Positions 22,642 to 35,769 of a DNA stretch of 64,000 nucleotides are shown piece by piece (position 1 is the stretch's first letter; each line of letters opens with the position of its first letter). The notes under the pieces were generated by a model, which searched no databases, was not told the origin of the DNA, and worked only from the letters and a program-made list of their open reading frames with translations. The translations under genes were made by a program, and so were the position numbers. Origin of the DNA: Limnoperna fortunei (taxonomy: Eukaryota; Mollusca; Bivalvia; Mytilida; Modiolidae); NCBI GenBank assembly GCA_944474755.1, contig OX104124.1:29176452-29240451 (forward strand). The letters are read 5' to 3'.

Positions 22642-23289
22642 GGTGTCTCAAATATAACTGATTTGACCTTAGAGTTTTCCTGCTTTTAAGACTGCTTTAC
22701 AGCTTTGACACTGTTCAGAAGTTAATAAGTTTTCCTTTGATACTGAGCAGTTATCATATTTACCTGATTTATTTACTAATTACTGATTTACTTACTAATT
22801 ATGCTAATTATGAAACAGACTATAGACACTAAAACAACAACCACACCAATTAAGTTTACACAAGACTAGTGGGCAGAACAAGAATATAAAATTTAAAAAG
22901 TGGGCAGAAGTGGAATAAACCGATGAAACTTGTCCAGGTCTATTCCTGATTGTTGAACTTTTGCAAATTAGAGTTCTCATTGTCTGACATAATTTATAGT
23001 GTTAAAAATTCAGTGAGAAGGCCAGATATATTATAATTTTAGTATTATATTATGTAATAGCTGTGTTCTTTGCAATATTAAAGTTTAGTTCTAATATGCC
23101 GTCCTTTATACGCTTTGAGAACTCAGAAAGTTAAAGTAAAGTATTATTATGGTTTAAATTAAGGTTGCAGAATACATAATTTTAATTATTTAAAAAAGTA
23201 ATTAATAAATAAAAATAGAAAAATGGAAAAGCTACTTGTACTTTGTGAACAAAATCAAAACAAAAACACAGCCCTTTCAGCATATACTG

Positions 23290-23352
23290 TATAGCCCGTT
23301 CCGATTAGGTCGGCCGGTGGGAAATTCGATTAATTGATTGATTGATTGATTG
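23290..23352. repeat. SINE-like 3' end with (ATTG)n tail
   Basis: CCGTTCCGATTAGGTCGGCC followed by five ATTG units. It resembles a truncated retroposon end with the same kind of tetranucleotide tail as at 2140 and 24279. Confidence 0.4.
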
Positions 23353-24149
23353 AACAACAGACATACCTAGAGGATCACAATTTTAATAATGTTAATAAAA
23401 TGGTATAAATGAACATTTTAACCTTTATTGTATGATTATTTTATTTTACTTGTAATTAGACAAATTAGATAACTGTGACCTGTTTAATGATACTATCGAA
23501 GGACACAACCCTATCTTAGCTAGTCTTAAGATAAATCGTTGTCTTAAGTAGGTTCATCGCACACCTCTGTTGTTAGGATGTGTCCCAATTTTCATCATAA
23601 CTTTAGGACAACAAATTTGATGACCTATGACCATCATAAGACAGGGGAGTAACTAGAATAGTTTCATTGTATATTCACAAAATAACTAGGGGGGTCCTGG
23701 GGATGTTACATTCTGAGGCCCTGTCATAGAAGATGTCTTAGGAATAAGAAATATTCCAATACCATCTTAGGACAAATTTCGTCATAATTCGTGTATCTAA
23801 TGTCGCAATTTATGACAGGATTGTTATAGTTTAAATTAAAAAGTTTTTATTTTTAAATTTACATTGGAAGGATTGCAAAATAGCACCGACTTATCAATTA
23901 CAAACTGGCTACATATAAGTGACATTTTACGTTTTGATTTGTACTAATTTATTTTACATATAAATGTATATCTGTTTGTATGTGCTTATAAAACGTTGAT
24001 TTACTTTTCTTACTACAGTTCACATTTAGATTCCGATAACTTTATATTAATTTCTAATAAATACTGTACCTCTTGGAAGAACACTTAAGGAAATAGTTAT
24101 GACATATTTGCTATGATGGTCTTAGGAAACCTTCGTTGTGAGGTCTAAG

Positions 24150-24378
<229 letters not shown>

Positions 24379-24379
24379 T

Positions 24380-25143
24380 ATTTATTGTAGTACCATTAAA
24401 CCAAAACCATAAACAAATCAAACCTATCTTAATAATCTATTTAATGACTTAAAGTATTAAGTAGGAATCGGTCTTCTCTCAACTATTGGTGTCGTGTGTG
24501 TGTGTTAGATATAATTTCATTGCATTGATACATGTTCCTCTCAAATTTTGTTACATTTAGTTTTTATTTTAAGAGGATAAATTTAAAAATGGAATGTTTC
24601 CAATTCTTTTGATGTTGAGTCAAAATCAGTTGTATTTAACTGGATTTTTGTTAATAGTTACTTCTTGATTATATTTCAAAAAATTAAGTAGCCTCCGAAA
24701 CAGGTTTAAATTTGCTCATTTTATAGGCTTATCATTTAAATAAAGCCATATTAGAATTTGTGTTTGCAATTTTGGTTATGATTTAAATGTTACGCTGATC
24801 TTAATGCCCTGGAAATAACAATTCGAAAACCAAGTTTACTAATCCCACAAGTTATCATCGTATAAAATATGATACATTGCGTTAATGCCTTTGTTTCTAT
24901 TGAACTTTCAATAAGATAATAAAGATTAAGAAACAATTACATCGTGTGAAAAGACGTAGAGAACATTGATTGCTTATGCCACGTAACGAGCTCTTAAAGA
25001 TAAGCATTATAAGACCCCTGAAGGTTAATTATTTCTAATTACTACTACGGGATATCTTTGAATCAAAAACTTAGGTTGTTAAAATAAACTATTAGCTATC
25101 TTGTATCTATAACATAATTCTTTTTCAAAGCACGTATTCATGT
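24380..25143. other. No gene seen
   Basis: AT-rich sequence without recognisable coding or repeat structure. Confidence 0.35.
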
Positions 25144-25304
25144 AAACTTTTAGACTTGCCACAAGTACCTTTTTTTGCTAATAGTGAGATACGTCTTTAT
25201 CAACATTTCCTATACTATCCACTTGTGTACACACATGGTTAGTATAGGAAATGCTAATAAAGATGTATTTCTCTTTTAGCAAAAAAATCAAGTCTAGTAA
25301 ACTT
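25144..25304. mobile_element. Foldback MITE hairpin with ~70-bp arms
   Basis: The left arm (25144-25219; core CATTTCCTATACTA) and right arm (25232-25304; core TAGTATAGGAAATG) pair along nearly their whole length, starting from AACTTTTAGACTTG outside. The loop is about 12 nt. A half of the same family lies at 44340-44432. Confidence 0.7.
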
Positions 25305-25889
25305 TCCATGAGATTTTATTTTCCTGCCGACGAAATTAATGACCCTCCGTGTCCTCTCCAACGTTGACTACTATCTTTTGAATTCAGTCAGGGTGAATAA
25401 AGGTATGTTTACAGTTCTGCGAGAAAATATTCTTCACTCGACAGAAAAGAAAAGCCTCTATTAACCGACTACTTAACAAGTTTTTTGTAGATGGATAAAT
25501 AAAACGAAATCTGCAAATATATATATCTCGTGTATCTTATTCATTACTCCGAGGTACGTTTGTGTTAAATCAGCAGAGGTTGCTGTCTTAAAGGTAAAAC
25601 ATGGACACATCTTTGTTAAAACAAAACCGAAACTACCATGTATGATTTATTTTTAACTATTTTATGGGATTTGGGAACATGACAGTTTTCTTACGTTACA
25701 CCTTCTAAACGGCGTGCAAACACTGGTATTCAAATCCAGCCCGACTAGAAAAAATGTCCCATACAACCAAAATGCATGGTAAAAACATATATTGTAGATT
25801 TGTGTTTGTTTTCATTGAATGGAATTTAATGATACGTTCAGCAATTTCACAGCTTTATCATGACACAGGTTTTTTGCGAGAGAATAGCA

Positions 25890-26045
25890 GAGTATCCGAT
25901 GAAACCCCAAGCTTCGGCAAGAAAACTGGCAATCTTTGTCAAATATGGTTGCAGTTTACCACACCCAACTCAACTAGCAATAAGACTCGCACTCGAAACC
26001 TTAGTGCAGACACGCTAGTGATTAATAACATTACCCGCTCTTCCT
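25890..26045 (-). mobile_element. Diverged tRNA-derived SINE relic
   Basis: GAAAACTGGCAATCTTTGTC, CTCGAAACCTTAGTGCAGAC and ACGCTAGTGATTAATAAC follow the order of the SINE copy at 59113-59372 read on the same strand (AAAACTGGTAATCCTTGTC, CAATCTCAGTGTTGACAGAC, ATGTGATCAATAGTAG). It is heavily mutated. Confidence 0.45.
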
Positions 26046-26373
26046 ACCATCCTATATTGTATATAATTAATGATTTGAACGTTAAAAACTGAACAAAATG
26101 GTGAAAACACGACAACTTGGTATTCACCGGCATACTTTATAAAACAAAAAAAAAAGCAAATACAAAGCTTATGATTTAAAAAAAGGGGAAAATCCCCAAA
26201 ACATACAGCAAGCCGATATGCAGCAGGAACAAACTTTATGAACAAAGTGGAGATATAGGGTTAGCAGGAAGGCTGAGCTATTCATGTGACACGCTTCTTA
26301 TTACTTACGGTTAAAATCGGCGTGAAGATTTCCTACTTTGCATTTTTGAAGCTTCAGAAATCAACTGGACAGA

Positions 26374-26449
26374 CATCCTCACAAGTCAGGGTTTCTGTGT
26401 CCACATGTGTGGACGCATGAGGACCCAGAAACCCTGACTTGTGAGGGTG
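26374..26449. repeat. Near-perfect 29-bp stem-loop
   Basis: Arms 26374-26402 and 26421-26449 (core CCTCACAAGTCAGGGTTTCTG against CAGAAACCCTGACTTGTGAGG) pair with only two mismatches over 29 bp around an 18-nt loop. The size and shape resemble a microRNA precursor or a very short foldback element. No related copy is seen in the window. Confidence 0.75.
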
Positions 26450-26646
26450 CTGGACAGATATACTCGTTGTTTTGTTTCAATCGTAATAGACGCCAGTGTC
26501 AGTGTCGAGCTGTTAGTTGAAAGTTAAACAGATTTGCAAATAGACATTTCGCAATGAATTCTATCATCACCATTGTCATATATCAAAAGGGATTTTTCCC
26601 TGTTTATAAACTTTTATCATCAATATTTATATAAATATTGATTAAC

Positions 26647-26875
26647 ACTGGAAAGGCGGTCTTGCTGGTCAAGTAGTTACGGTTATTTAGTCGTCCACTA
26701 TTGATAACGTGACCTTTCAAAACAGTTGTTGCGGCTTCGAGCTTTACTGCAGGGTTAACAACGTCTACCATTTTTTACTCGATGTTCCGGGCAAATAATG
26801 AACTGGACGCCATGATATAATTGAAAAAAATGCCGTAAGTGGCATTTTTCCCTACTCAAACATAAAAACCAACAT
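26647..26875 (+). mobile_element. Diverged tRNA-derived SINE
   Basis: Retains the head (GGTCAAGTAGTTACGGTTATT), CGTCCACTATTGATAACGTG, TGTTGCGGCTTCGAG (B box), ACTGGACGCCATGATATAAT and a GTAAGTGGCATTTTT 3' end in the same order as the copy at 7468. It is much more mutated, so it is an older insertion. Confidence 0.7.
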
Positions 26876-26999
26876 AATAGTATAGATGTTTTGAATTAGA
26901 ACTTTGAAAGATGCGGATATGTCGGAAACTTGTTAATATTTCAAATAATTTCGGGAGGGCCCTTTAAACAGTAGTAAAGAAAAAAGGATGGTATACTGG

Positions 27000-28130
27000 G
27001 ACATAAGTAAAGCCACCGATTGATTTTTGCATAAAGGCTTGCTCTTTAAATTGCAAATTTATGGAATTTCAGGAAATTTCCTGAACGAGTTCACAAAGTG
27101 CTAGATATCAACGTGTAGTGTCAATGGAAGTTTTTCTGCATGGAATCCAAATAAGGTAGGGGTTCCGCAAGGATCTATACTAGGTCCTCTTTTGTTTCTT
27201 TTATTTATAAACGAAAGTCACTGAGATCGGTGCCAGCATCAGACTATTTGTTGACGATACAAGTTTAATATTTAATAGTTGATACCCCTTTAAATACTGC
27301 AAGATTACTAAACAGTGATCTTGAAAAAATACACTTAAGGTCAAATAAGTGGCTAGTCAAATTTAATCCACAGAAGACAAAAAACGTACCGCTCTCTCTG
27401 CTTATGAATAATAATGACATACAAGAGGTACATAGTAAAAAGGCTTGACACTAGAATATTCTTCGCAAATTTCGACTTAATCTTGATCGGTTCGTTTTAG
27501 ATAAAGACCTTTATTGGAATATGGGCATGTAATATGACACAACACTAACAAAAAGTTTAGTCAATAAAATAGGGAATGTTCAAATAGAAATTAAGGGTAT
27601 GTAACGTGAGGTACTAAATTAACTTCTATTGAAAAATTTTATGAAGAAACGGGATGGGAATATCTTAGACAAGCGAGAGACCCTCAAACTTATATAATTT
27701 TAAAAACTGATTTTACTTTAAAACTCCAGATTATTTGCGGAAATTGGTACCTTCGTCAATGGACAATACGCATACACATTACACCCGCCAATCACAAAAT
27801 AGTTTTGAGGTCGCCGGTACAAGAACAAATTTTTACTCAAAGTATTTTCTGTCGTCATAACATTATGGAAAAAAATAACCTTGCATACTCGATATTGTAC
27901 GTCGTTAAATATTTCCAAACAACGAAGAAGTAAAGCCTCCTTACTACGTAGGAACCCGATTGGGGCAGGTATTACACACCAGATTGCGACTAGGGAGTCA
28001 CTCGCTAAATGAGCACTTCTATGTACGAAATTGGCGACTCTCTTAACTGCACATGGGGACAGGTTGAAACCTCATTTCCTCTTAAACTGTACAAAATATG
28101 ACACCATTTGGGAAGAACTAATATTTTCAA
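27000..28130 (+). pseudogene. Non-LTR retrotransposon (LINE) reverse transcriptase remnant
   Basis: Broken frames give, in order, HKGLLFKLQIYGISGN, then VGVPQGSILGPLLFLLFIN (RT motif 4 region), RLFVDDTSLI (the catalytic F-x-DD box) and a DLEKIHLRSNKWLVKFNPQK thumb-like stretch, then MLRKFRLNLDRFVLDK. Near 28060-28120 comes a C-terminal HFLLNCTKYDTIWEEL, like the end of CR1/Jockey/L2-type ORF2. Deletions, stops and frame changes are frequent, and no endonuclease domain is seen. The exact clade is not determined. Confidence 0.75.
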
Positions 28131-28627
28131 TCACATATTCAATTCCGAATGATTCCCACATTTTTCTGTACACTTTAGAGCATTAACCATTTGAGAAGGA
28201 GACCATTTTCTGTATTACAAAGTTTATAATGAGGCTGAAAAACATCGAAAAAAACACTAAGACAATTCGAAGGGTAAATTACACAAAATACCGTTAAGTG
28301 TTTCTTAATTGAGATAAGTTCTCTTCTAATTTTTGTACGCCCGTCGAAGATATATATATTGATGATTTCGAAATCCCAAAATCTCGCGTACGAGATTCGC
28401 CGAGAACGAGGCGTGGGGGGTAAGATTTCTGAGATGTAATTGTATATTAAATGTGCATTGTTTAGTCGTTAATTGCTTATTAATTACCTGACGCTTAACT
28501 TTGATGAAAGATAAAAATGAAAGACCAATTAAAGACCGACATAATAAGCCTCGAAAATGTAAATTTAGATAATGATTTTTATACAAAAAAAGATTTTAAA
28601 AACAGGTAATAATAAAACTATTTAAAA

Positions 28628-29215
28628 AAGAACTTAAATTTGAGAATTTCCTAGAATCATTACACGATAATGATAAATTTTTGTTATGTAAGTTTAGAAC
28701 CAGTAACCATAAATTATTATAGAAGTTGGAAGATGGAGGACAATAAACAGGGAAGATAGACTTTGTCCTTTATGCTCGCGAAGGGAAATAGGGGACGAAT
28801 TTCATTATCTGTTTGAATGCTCCAGTTCCGCTAATGAAAGGAAGTTGTATATTGCATCAAAATACAGAAACCATCCTAATGTCTTGAAATACAATGATCT
28901 GTTGTCATCAGAATCTGCTCCGGTGTTAAGTAGACTTTGTAAATTTATTAGAATTGTAATGAAGAGGGTGTGTCCTCCAGGTTAATCCAATAATTTCCAT
29001 ATCATATTGTTTAAAAATATGTTGTATTTTTTTTCTACATGTACATTGTTTTTGATATACTGTAAATTTATTTTTGTTTGTTTTTCTATACCTCTGTAAT
29101 TATATATTTCTGGCGTAATGAATTTGTCACCTTGATAACTTTTAATCTTGTTGGAATATTTGAGCAAAGCCAAGTAACAGCACGGCATGTCCGCTGTTAG
29201 CGGACTCAGAAGCAA
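28628..29215 (+). pseudogene. Second LINE: C-terminal ORF2 fragment and 3' UTR
   Basis: After LCKFRTSNHK there is a one-base frame change. Then INREDRLCPLCSRREIGDEF and HYLFECSSSANERK follow, giving the CxxC...H-x4-C cluster found near the end of many invertebrate LINE ORF2 proteins, and the frame ends RVCPPG-stop at 28985. An AT-rich tail follows. Its C-terminal type differs from that of the fragment at 27000-28130, so this is probably a separate element. Confidence 0.7.
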
Positions 29216-29548
29216 CTATAAAAAAGTTTTGGGTTCAGTTGAAATGAGAAAGTTTAAGATCAATATGTTATGATTGTTTACGTTATTTATTTATATTGAC
29301 ACTCAATGACTAAGGCCATTCGTTGGTCAGTCTGTGTCTAAATTTTTGACAAGAAAAACCGTCATTTGAATCGTTGCATAATCTCCTAGACTTGTATATT
29401 ATATATTTTGTTTATGCTGTATCGTCATGTTTGTCGATCCGATACTAAGTGTACTGGTTTAGCAGCTTTCTTTTAGACTCTTTATATATATATGTCTACA
29501 AATTAACCTCAAAACTGTTAGAATTAGATTTTTAACAATGTCAAATTT

Positions 29549-29650
29549 TTGCTTACCGTCAGCGGGATTCGAACTCACACCGTTGTGACACTGTGGCACC
29601 AATTCGCCTGCACTATGTCCAGTGGTCTAGACCCCTCGGCCAAATCCGCT
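29549..29650 (-). mobile_element. tRNA-like SINE head
   Basis: On the minus strand an A box (TGGCCGAGGGGTCTAG) and a B box (GAGTTCGAATCCC) lie 60 bp apart. The acceptor-like stem pairs only five of seven bases and the T stem is poor, so this is a tRNA-derived repeat rather than a functional tRNA. The flanking stretch at 29495-29560 is duplicated at 29940-30035. Confidence 0.55.
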
Positions 29651-29939
29651 ATAAAAAATATAGCTGCATTAACCGGGGTGAATCGTAGACATAGACACAA
29701 TACATGTGTTCTAGCGTGTGACGATGGAATTTTCGTAACCAATACGTATTAATTTGACAGTAATCTAATTCAGCATTTTTTGTATATATTATATAGGATG
29801 ACAAAGTTACTTGTCATACAGTCACAGTAATTAAGTAATTTATATACAAACGTCTAAGTATTGTGACAACCATATCATATATCTATCCAGCACATTTCTG
29901 AAAAATTAGAAATACAGGGTTAATATCAAATATTTATAT

Positions 29940-30059
29940 ATACGTCTACAAATTAAGCCCAACACTGTTAGAATTATATTTTTAACACTGTCAAATTTTT
30001 GCTTACCCTCAGCGGGATTCGAACTCACACAGTCGTGACACTGTGCAATACGTCCAGCG
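29940..30059 (-). repeat. Second copy of the tRNA-like repeat, cut by the MULE at 30060
   Basis: GTCTACAAATTAAGCCCAAC, ACTGTCAAATTTTTGCTTAC and CAGCGGGATTCGAACTCACA repeat 29495-29580 almost exactly. It stops at CGTCCAGCG, the left target duplication of the element at 30060-35769. Confidence 0.6.
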
Positions 30060-30954
30060 CGGTACATCGAAAGTGTAAAAACCCCCCGAAAAGTGTAAAA
30101 ACCCCGTGGAATAGTGTAAAAACCCCCATATCTGTGGTGAAAACCCCTCAGAAATGGTAGATATTACCATATATTATGATAATAATCCAATATTTGTGAA
30201 AAAATAATTACGCTTTATCCCAAAGAATCGATTTTTGTAACTGCACGATACGTTCTATATTAGGTCAAATAGCTAGGGGAGAGCACTCCAATTCATTGCA
30301 ATAAAAGTACTTAAGTACTGTAGGTAGGAATACTGTAAAATAAAATATATTAAAAATTGATCTTATATAATAATACACGATTTGTTACATAAAAATGATT
30401 TTGAATAAGAATAAATGAATTAAATTAATATATAATGTAATTTATATCTTTAGAATATTAGCATTATTTGATTTAAAAAATAGTCGATACATATGAATTG
30501 CTAATATTGGACTACATTTTAAAAGGAGATGATTAATACAGTAAGTTTGTTTGTTTGTTTATTTTTGTTTTATTTAATTTTTTTCAGAATGAACAACTTA
30601 ACAAAGTTTCATCAATTTCAATAAGAAACTGCCTATTATCATGAACAGACAAAACAGAAGACTGCAGAGACATATATCTTATTGTCAAACAAATTTTTTA
30701 TACAATTCAGTCTATGTAGATTGAAAGAGTTGTAATTTTGTGTTTGTGAATATATGTAAACAGAGATCAATAAAATCCAACTACCTGTTGTTTTTGTTGG
30801 GATCTCTATGTATACTGTGTTATGAAATAAAAATGGTCTGAGGTGTTCTAAATAAGGAACAATAGAAAAATCTGGAGATAATAAATGCTAGAACAAAACA
30901 CAAGACATTTAAGTTATTGAACTTAAACAAAATATTTTCTTTAATGGTAAAATA

Positions 30955-31130
30955 TCAATGAATCGGCAAACTGGGAATCGGCTAATTGGACGCGGCAATC
31001 TGGGAATCGGCAATTTGGGATTCGGCAAATTGGCACTAAACCGTATTATTACAGCTGCAAGGACTGCTTGCTTGTGGTAGAGTGGTATTATCCCAGATTG
31101 CCGATTCCAGTTAGCCGATTACCAAACTGC
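30955..31130. repeat. Minisatellite of ~15-bp units, partly inverted
   Basis: Five units of the type ATCGGCAAATTGGG run from 30957 to 31042. After a 45-bp spacer, three units in opposite orientation (CCCAGATTGCCGATT, CAGTTAGCCGATTACC, AAACTGCCGAC) occupy 31092-31128. The two halves can fold back on each other. It lies inside the 30060 MULE. Confidence 0.7.
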
Positions 31131-31604
31131 CGACAATCAAGAGTTATATGTTATAAATGGTTTTAGAAAAAGAATGTTTTATTGTATTTATGTTGTTTTT
31201 GACATTTTTCTTACTCTTTGACATGCACGTGGCGCTTACTCCAGACACAGCGACTCCAGGGTGCCGTTTCATAAAGCTATCGATAATTAACGTGCTCGTT
31301 ATACCATGCAATTTAAATGAAACGGCAACCTGATCTGTATTGTTTCGTGTATACGTTATTTTTTACTTTGTTCATAACATTAAATAATAAAATAAACATT
31401 TAGATAGAACTATAATTTATTTCATTAATTTAACATTTTAAGCCCCAGATTTATAACAAAGCAACTATTAAATTTTCACAAAAACACTAAAAATTTTTAC
31501 AAATCGACTATTTCCTCTGTAGATTCCGTGTCAATTAAACACTTTTTTCTGATAAGTTGTAAGTAATTCATAAAAGAATTTTTTTTTAGGATAGATTTGT
31601 TTTA

Positions 31605-31700
31605 TTCGGCAATTTGGGAATCGGCCAATTGGACTCCGCAAGTTGGGAGTCGGCAAATTGGGATTCGGCAATCTGGCATGGATTCGGTATAGAATGTTTT
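31605..31700. repeat. Second array of the same ~15-bp unit
   Basis: Five units (TCGGCAATTTGGGAA, TCGGCCAATTGGACT, CCGCAAGTTGGGAG, TCGGCAAATTGGGAT, TCGGCAATCTGGCAT) 470 bp beyond the inverted units of the first array and in the same orientation as its 30957 units. A spurious short frame reads through it. Confidence 0.7.
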
Positions 31701-32919
31701 AATATTTTGATACAAGTTATCCGCGCTGCGGTAGATCTCACCATTAAATTGTAATTGGCATGGAAAAGGGTTGGACATGACATAACATGCTCCTTTTACA
31801 TATATGATCATGGTTGTAAAAAAAGGTATTACTTTATTCTATATTTGGTAACATATAAAGACGACAAGCAGGAACATTAGAATTTATCAAAATATCCAGT
31901 AAAATTTCGTTTTTAACGGCTATTTTATAGATTTAGCCTTGATTTCGAAGGTTTCATTTTAACTAGCAAAATACAAGATGAAATAACTTTACTCTGTAAT
32001 GAATACTTAAATTTTTGTTAATAAAGTAACCCTCGCTGCAGCAAAAATTGTTGATATTTAATTGTTAATGTTGATTACACTTGTTATTTGCCTTGTCAAT
32101 TAACACCTAGTAGCCAAACTTCTTGCACGTGCCTACAAATCATCGACAGGGTCGTTATATTTTATTTTTAGAATATAGTTTTATATACGGTGGTAATTAT
32201 TTATATTTCCTTCGTTACGTATGTCCTCATACAACCATTCATGTTACTGTTACAAAAAATAAATGTATTAAAATAGATTCTCTGCGTTTTCATCGTATAA
32301 AGCGACTTTCTGTGATTTAATTTTTTTAATTTAAACATATACCTCTGTACTTTTTAAGAGAAACATAAAAAAAAAAACATTAAAAATAACGAATGTAAAT
32401 GATCAAGCATTTAAGTAGTTATCTAGCTGAGGATCAGGCAGTTGTCGGCACAAAACAATTTTTTTGTTTTTATCTTTTTTGGTTTAGATACATTCATTAT
32501 GATATAAAACCAAATTCTAACAAGATTTTACATTTGAAAAAGTGTCAATTCCCTAGATAATTTTTGACTGGTTATATATATATATATAGAGAGAGAGAAA
32601 AATTTGGCGGGAAAATTTCCCGGCATTTGCCACTGTACAATTCACTAAATTTCAAATGATTATATTTAAAAGGCAAAATAATTCGGAACTTTAATAAATT
32701 AGAATGTTGTTTTATTTTATTTTTCCTTCATGTGCATGCCATCACATGTATGCATTTTTCCGGATTCTTACGTGGACTGATACTTAGATATATAATCTAC
32801 ATCATTTGCTTGATGTGGTGATATGTCAGATAGGCGGCAACGACTGCAGCAGTAAACTATATGACATCTTAAACGTTCTAAGCGGCGTCATTAATGTATA
32901 CAGGCCAGCCATGAGGCGG

Positions 32920-34685
<1,766 letters not shown>

Positions 34686-34810
34686 TGGAAATGCGATTTA
34701 GATTCTGAGTGATATTTTAATGTTTTGTTCAATGTATTAATTTCTCTTTTTTTTCAAGGCCGAGACACTTAGTGAGTTTGCGGACAGCGATACATAAAAG
34801 AGAAATGTGT

Positions 34811-35003
34811 GCAAGTATCTTAGTAGTTTTAAATTTGAAAAATAAAATTTAACTAATTGCTACGCTGACTACGACAGATGTCCGAAGCCTTGTGCATGAT
34901 GTCATAGTAGTTTTAAATTTGAAAAAATAAAAATTTTACTTTATGTTACGCGGACTACGACAGATGTCCGAAGCCTTGGGCAGGATATCTTAGTAGTTTA
35001 ACT
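34811..35003 (+). repeat. Two and a half tandem copies of an ~84-bp unit
   Basis: TAGTAGTTTTAAATTTGAAA, then GCTACGCTGACTACGACAG, ATGTCCGAAGCCTTGTGCA, repeated with few changes at 34899 and started again at 34985. It lies just 3' of the MULE transposase remnant. Confidence 0.75.
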
Positions 35004-35769
35004 TCAAAAACAAAAAACTATCCCTTGGTCTAGTTCAAACTTTTTTTACTATATCAAAGACAATACCAAGCTAATAATAATAATAATTTGTACTTTTCTA
35101 GAAAAAAAATTATTACTCCTATAGTTATAAAACAAAACGACTTAAATGAATAAATATATAAAATCCCTTTACCCTGCCCCAGATGTTCATGGCCTTGACT
35201 TGGCGTTGGGGCTCTTAATTATATATAATTATAATTACAAATGTGTTGATTGACTGAAATGTCAATTAATCAATTCATTGTAATTGTAACTAATTTTGTC
35301 TAATATGTGCTACTAAAATGGATGACATATTTAAAATCTTTTAATAACAACAGACATATAATTACATGTACATGTAATACAAAGAATGCAAAGCTTTTAA
35401 TGAAATACATATCTATTTAAAAATTCATTTTAAAATTATAGACATTATTTTAATTTCACACATTAAATCATTTGTCAGTATTAACATTTTCAACATAGTT
35501 CCAACTTACAGTACTTGTAGTACTTTTATTGCAAAGAATTAGAGTGCTCTCCCCTAGCTATTTGACCTCATATAGGACGTATCGTGCGGTTACAAAAATG
35601 ATTCTGTGCGATAAAGCATAATTATTTTTTCACAAATATTGCATTATTATCATAATATAAAGTAATATCTATCATTTCTGAGGGGTTTTCACCATATATA
35701 TAGGGGTTTTTACACTATTCCACGGGGTTTTTACGCTTTTCAGAGGGTTTTTACACTTTCGATGTACCC

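Larger units (their letters stand above)
21557..22921 (-). mobile_element. Defective MULE-type DNA transposon (FLYWCH type) with TIRs and 8-bp target duplication
   Basis: The left end GGTGTGTTCTTGTTCTGCCC and the reverse complement of the right end, GGTTTATTCCACTTCTGCCC, both continue CACTTTTT, giving ~28-bp imperfect inverted termini. Both ends are flanked by GATGAAAC (21549-21556 and 22922-22929). Each end carries a second GGGCAGAA copy, inverted on the left and direct on the right. Inside, on the minus strand, are a FLYWCH finger and broken transposase pieces. The element has lost most of its coding length and carries a nested SINE. Confidence 0.8.

Noticed and set aside
29549..29650. Functional tRNA on the minus strand
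   Set aside because: The acceptor stem has two mismatches, the T stem is poor, and the flanks are duplicated at 29940, so it is a tRNA-derived repeat.
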